Assembly: GCA_023454395.1 (NCBI GenBank)
Contig: JAEYFY010000070.1
Location: 1-8,128 of the forward strand
Reading direction: 5' to 3'
DNA: 8,128 nucleotides
Origin: Pseudomonadota bacterium
Lineage (GTDB): Bacteria; Pseudomonadota; Gammaproteobacteria; Enterobacterales; Enterobacteriaceae
Every line of letters begins with the position of its first letter. Position 1 is the stretch's first letter. The notes under the pieces were generated by a model. The model was not told where the DNA came from. It saw only the letters and a list, made by a program, of their open reading frames with translations, and ran no database searches. Of the stretch, positions 6,218-8,128 are shown one piece after another. Both the position numbers and the translations under genes were made by a program.

Positions 6218-7177
6218 TTATTTTTTTTGATCCAATGCCTGATTAATTGTATCCATTAAGCGAGAGTAAGTTTGGATCCCGCCAGAGATATAAATGGAAC
6301 TTGCATCAAGATAGATAACTTGATCTTTATTCCAAGCATTTACTTTTCTTACCAGTGCATTATCTAGAACTTGTTGAGCAGGTTGTGAATCTTCACGACC
6401 AATTGCGGCATCACGGTCAATAACAAACATCCAATCTGGGTTAAGTTTTAACAGTAATTCAGAGTTAACGATGTTGCCGTGTGAACCTGGGCTATCAAAA
6501 ACATAAGCGGGTTCAAAACCTAATACATCATAGATAAAGCCAAAGCGAGAGCCTGGACCATAAGCAGAAATTTTACCGCCACTGACTAAAACGACCATTG
6601 CTTTACCTGCGTCTGGCGTTTTGGCTTTTACGGTAGCAATTTTGCTATTGAAATCAGCCAGTAATTTTTTGGCTTGTTCTTCTTTGCCAAAAATTTGACC
6701 TAATGTTGTTGTACGTTCAGCAAGGCTTTCGACAAAATGTTTAGGGTCGATATCCATTGAAATCGCAGGTGCAATTTCACTTAATTTTGGGTACGCATCA
6801 CGAGCACGGCTACCACTTAAAATTAAATCAGGTGCTGTTGTGCTGAGCTTTTCATAGTTCGGCTCAAATAATGCACCTTCATTGATATAGTCGTTCGGAT
6901 TGGTGTACTTCTCTAAGAATTTTGGTAAATGAACATTCGTTTGTGGAAGACCAACAATAGGAGCACCTAATGCATCAATAATATCGAGGGTTTCCATATT
7001 CATCACAACCACTTTTTGTGGATGTGCAGGGATTTCAGTTGTCCCTTGGAAATGTTCAATCGTGAGAGTTTGTTTCTCTGCTGATTGTGCTGTTGATGTG
7101 TCTTGAGCGTTATCACAACCAGCGATAACAAGTGAAGAAAGCAGTAAAAACAGTGGGCTTAATGACTTTTTAAACAT
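6218..7177 (-). CDS. Siderophore-binding lipoprotein of the ABC importer, CeuE/YclQ-like
   Basis: The substrate-binding subunit, 319 residues from the ATG at 7177. A lipoprotein signal is followed by lipobox I-A-G-C with Cys21; Asp22 at the +2 position is the classical signal for staying in the inner membrane. The rest is a two-lobe helical-backbone (TroA-like, class III) binding protein. Residues that bind bis-catecholate iron in Campylobacter CeuE (three Arg, one His, one Tyr) have equivalents here at Arg124, Arg211, Arg255, His233 and Tyr296, with nearly constant spacing; this predicts ferric catecholate ligands of the petrobactin/enterobactin-fragment class. An in-frame ATG at 7189 would add four residues but lacks a ribosome site, whereas GGGA lies 6 bases before 7177. 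First gene of the four-gene operon, with a Fur-box-like site about 110 bp upstream. Intact. Haem or vitamin B12 binding is unlikely. Confidence 0.9.
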   Translation of the reverse strand: MFKKSLSPLFLLLSSLVIAGCDNAQDTSTAQSAEKQTLTIEHFQGTTEIPAHPQKVVVMNMETLDIIDALGAPIVGLPQTNVHLPKFLEKYTNPNDYINEGALFEPNYEKLSTTAPDLILSGSRARDAYPKLSEIAPAISMDIDPKHFVESLAERTTTLGQIFGKEEQAKKLLADFNSKIATVKAKTPDAGKAMVVLVSGGKISAYGPGSRFGFIYDVLGFEPAYVFDSPGSHGNIVNSELLLKLNPDWMFVIDRDAAIGREDSQPAQQVLDNALVRKVNAWNKDQVIYLDASSIYISGGIQTYSRLMDTINQALDQKK

Positions 7178-7286
7178 TCTCTTTCCCATATTGTTGCAAC
7201 ACGAAATAACACGGATCTTTACAGCAGTGGCCTAAATGTCGATCCACAAAGAAGACGATAATACCATCAAAAATATAAAGAGTAAT

Positions 7287-7305
7287 GATACTAATTCACA
7301 TTCTC
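7287..7305 (-). promoter_or_regulatory. Fur-box-like site upstream of the siderophore importer operon
   Basis: Read on the - strand, GAGAATGTGAATTAGTATC matches 14 of 19 positions of the Fur consensus GATAATGATAATCATTATC. It lies about 110 bp before the binding-protein ATG. Possible -10 hexamers TATCAT (7290-7285) and TATATT (7277-7272) overlap or closely follow it, so Fe-Fur could block RNA polymerase. I could not fix a -35 with confidence. Iron repression is the expected control for this operon type. Confidence 0.6.
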
Positions 7306-7397
7306 ATAATAATAAAGAATTAACTTGACTAAAATGGCGAAATTTTGCGAATGGTCATAGATGTTGATCAGAAAGACAAATTTCGTGACGTGAAAGA

Positions 7398-7431
7398 ACT
7401 CTTCAGATTATTTGCTCAATTTGTGAAGAGT
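7398..7431. repeat. 8-bp inverted repeat overlapping the CRP-like site
   Basis: ACTCTTCA at 7398-7405 and TGAAGAGT at 7424-7431 are perfect reverse complements, 18 bp apart. The right arm is part of the CRP-like site. It may be an operator for a second regulator of chb (ChbR or another), or chance; position upstream of a regulated sugar operon is the only functional hint. Confidence 0.45.
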
Positions 7432-7437
7432 GTCAAA
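7422..7437 (+). promoter_or_regulatory. CRP-cAMP binding site of the chb operon
   Basis: TGTGA-N6-TCAAA against the consensus TGTGA-N6-TCACA: 9 of 10 conserved positions match. Its centre is about 83 bp upstream of the predicted chb start near 7513, in the range used by class I CRP-activated promoters. chb is known to need CRP in E. coli. Confidence 0.6.
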
Positions 7438-7500
7438 AGAGTAGGTCAAGGAGAGACAATTCTGAACTGATAAGAAATATCGTTAACTAGTATCATTGCG

Positions 7501-7506
7501 TATACT
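7501..7506 (+). promoter_or_regulatory. Candidate chb -10 element
   Basis: TATACT is a good -10 hexamer. The -35 position at 17 bp is poor, which fits an activator-dependent promoter. It would give a leader of about 118 nt before chbB. Confidence 0.35.
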
Positions 7507-7620
7507 TCATTCAAGCAGAAACAATCCTTATTTTAATCTTACTTCGGTTTCTGTACTGACACAGTAATGAATGCACAAGAGAAAGCCTTGTTATCTCTAG
7601 GGTAAATCGTTGCCAACTCA

Positions 7621-7626
7621 AGAGGG
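7621..7626 (+). promoter_or_regulatory. Ribosome binding site that fixes the chbB start
   Basis: AGAGGG ends four bases before the ATG at 7631. It excludes the upstream in-frame TTG at 7610, which would add seven residues that ChbB proteins lack. Confidence 0.75.
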
Positions 7627-7630
7627 TTTT

Positions 7631-7957
7631 ATGCAAAAGAAATATATTTACTTATTTTGTTCTGCTGGCATGTCAACATCTCTTCTCGTGACCAAAATGC
7701 GAGCGCAAGCAGAAAAATATGAAGTGCCTGTGGTCATTGAAGCATTTCCTGAAACCTTAGCAGCACAAAAAGGACAGGATGCGGATCTGATTTTACTGGG
7801 TCCACAAATTAGCTGGATGTTGCCTGATATCCAAAAATTACTCCCTAATAAGCCGGTCGAAGTGATCGATTCTTTGTTATACGGAAAAGTAGATGGCTTA
7901 GGCGTGTTAAAAGCCGCTGTCGCCTCTATTAAAAAAGCATCTGCAACAACAAATTAA
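7631..7957 (+). CDS. chbB: PTS N,N'-diacetylchitobiose-specific EIIB component
   Basis: The cytoplasmic IIB phosphotransfer protein of the chitobiose phosphotransferase system, 108 residues, the usual length. It takes phosphate from IIA (ChbA) and passes it to the disaccharide as it enters through IIC (ChbC). The active-site cysteine is Cys10 in the loop F-C-S-A-G-M-S-T-S, the lactose/cellobiose IIB P-loop. The stretches [12 protein letters not shown] and [17 protein letters not shown] match E. coli ChbB as I recall it, so the assignment is strong. The start is the ATG at 7631, preceded by AGAGGG. First gene of a chb operon, followed after 94 bp by chbC. Control probably involves CRP at 7422-7437 plus the operon regulator outside the window. 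Intact. Confidence 0.96.
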   Translation: MQKKYIYLFCSAGMSTSLLVTKMRAQAEKYEVPVVIEAFPETLAAQKGQDADLILLGPQISWMLPDIQKLLPNKPVEVIDSLLYGKVDGLGVLKAAVASIKKASATTN

Positions 7958-7991
7958 TTCTATTTTTTATTTTTTTATTATTTCTATTCCA

Positions 7992-8011
7992 GTCAAAGAG
8001 CGAATTTTTCA
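7992..8011 (+). promoter_or_regulatory. ChiX-like small-RNA target (RNA trap) between chbB and chbC
   Basis: In E. coli and Salmonella the chbB-chbC spacer pairs with the seed of the Hfq-dependent sRNA ChiX and acts as a decoy that frees chitoporin (chiP) mRNA from repression. Here GTCAAAGAG (7992-8000), one extra C, GAATTT (8002-8007), then TTCA can pair with the ChiX segment UGAAAUUCCUCUUUGAC as I recall it: 17 pairs with a bulged C and two bulged U. The 5' side of the site is a long U-rich tract (7958-7990), a possible Hfq-contact region. A small GCCG/CGGC hairpin (8016-8019, 8029-8032) follows just before the chbC ribosome site. The chiX gene itself is not in the window. Confidence 0.65.
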
Positions 8012-8051
8012 GCAAGCCGAGCAATTAGCGGCATTTTAAGGGTATTTTTCT

Positions 8052-8128
8052 ATGAGTAAGTTTATTGGTTCACTTGAAAAGGTACTCCTTCCTTTTGCGG
8101 TTAAAATTGGAAAGCAACCTCACGTTAA
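8052..8128 (+). CDS. chbC: PTS N,N'-diacetylchitobiose-specific EIIC permease, 5' fragment
   Basis: Only the first 25 codons plus two bases are present; the gene runs off the right edge. The visible start (M-S-K-F-I-G-S-L-E-K-V-L-L-P-F-A-V-K) followed by I-G-K-Q-P-H-V matches the N-terminus of ChbC, the inner-membrane IIC channel that imports N,N'-diacetylchitobiose and presents it to ChbB for phosphorylation. The ribosome site AAGGG lies at 8038-8042 with nine bases to the ATG. The 94-bp spacer after chbB is typical of chb operons and holds the ChiX-like pairing site. The usual downstream genes (chbA, chbR, chbF, chbG) would be outside the window. Confidence 0.92.
   Translation, partial: MSKFIGSLEKVLLPFAVKIGKQPHV

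Larger units (their letters stand above)
7190..7630. other. Divergent control region between the iron importer and chb operons
   Basis: There is no gene in this stretch. From left to right it holds the untranslated leader of the iron operon, a Fur-box-like site (7287-7305), a weak NagC-like dyad (7378-7398), an 8-bp inverted repeat (7398-7405 with 7424-7431), a CRP-like site (7422-7437), a -10 candidate for chb (7501-7506), and a leader of over 100 nt before chbB with an inverted repeat CAGAAAC/GTTTCTG (7516-7522, 7547-7553). The iron-side elements and the sugar-side elements are separated by roughly 70 bp. Confidence 0.65.

Noticed and set aside
5751..6230. Two adjacent + strand open frames opposite the first permease and the start of the operon
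   Set aside because: They are antisense to a well-supported FecCD permease; the apparent peptides have no family features.
7610..7630. TTG at 7610 as the chbB start
   Set aside because: The added seven residues precede the conserved M-x-K-K-x-I-Y-L-F-C beginning of ChbB and contain the AGAGGG ribosome site.
7982..8039. An open frame in the chbB-chbC spacer reading V-K-E-R-I-F-Q-Q-A-E-Q-L-A-A-F then stop
   Set aside because: It looks protein-like but has no usable start codon or ribosome site in its frame. The ChiX-like pairing site explains the conserved-looking part better.
1..8128. Mobile elements, CRISPR arrays, tRNA or toxin-antitoxin modules
   Set aside because: No transposase or integrase motifs, terminal inverted repeats with target duplications, regularly spaced repeats, or tRNA-like folds were seen. 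All sizeable genes have ordinary chromosomal functions.

Overview
The window looks like chromosomal DNA from an AT-rich enteric gammaproteobacterium, most likely a Proteus or Providencia relative (Morganellaceae). The grounds are: a chbB product that I recall as near-identical to E. coli ChbB over its length, a divergent smvA/smvR-type efflux locus, clear AT bias in both coding and spacer DNA, and enterobacterial-style regulatory sites (CRP, Fur, a ChiX-like sRNA target). The family placement is inference. No transposase, integrase, phage gene, tRNA, rRNA or CRISPR array is visible.

Layout. (1) 1-429 has no gene I can support. It holds a 26-bp near-perfect AT-rich palindrome and, closer to the gene, an extended -10 promoter. 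(2) 430-1215 (+) encodes an AraC/XylS regulator with a cupin sensor domain. It converges on the next gene across a bidirectional hairpin terminator. (3) 1273-2772 (-) encodes a 14-helix DHA2-type MFS drug exporter (SmvA-like), divergent from 2859-3413 (+), a TetR repressor (SmvR-like). Their 86-bp spacer carries overlapping promoters, with a palindromic operator inside the exporter promoter. (4) A perfect 15-bp-stem bidirectional terminator at 3413-3451 separates smvR from an iron-siderophore ABC importer operon on the - strand (7177 down to 3495), in the order lipoprotein binding protein, permease, permease, ATPase. The genes are nearly contiguous or overlapping, and a Fur-box-like site lies upstream. 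(5) 7190-7630 is a shared divergent control region, with Fur on the iron side and CRP plus inverted repeats on the sugar side. (6) 7631-8128 (+) is the beginning of the N,N'-diacetylchitobiose PTS operon: complete chbB (IIB) and the first 25 codons of chbC (IIC).

How it works together. There are three independent modules: cationic biocide/drug efflux with its local repressor; inner-membrane import of a ferric catecholate-type siderophore; and chitin disaccharide uptake. The two observations I rate highest are a ChiX-like small-RNA trap site between chbB and chbC, and a binding-protein pocket that carries the complete CeuE-type set of three arginines plus a histidine and a tyrosine. The second predicts use of bis-catecholate siderophores or siderophore breakdown products, with no siderophore biosynthesis gene or outer-membrane receptor beside the operon. 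I see no wholly new system here; the novelty is in regulation and ligand specificity.
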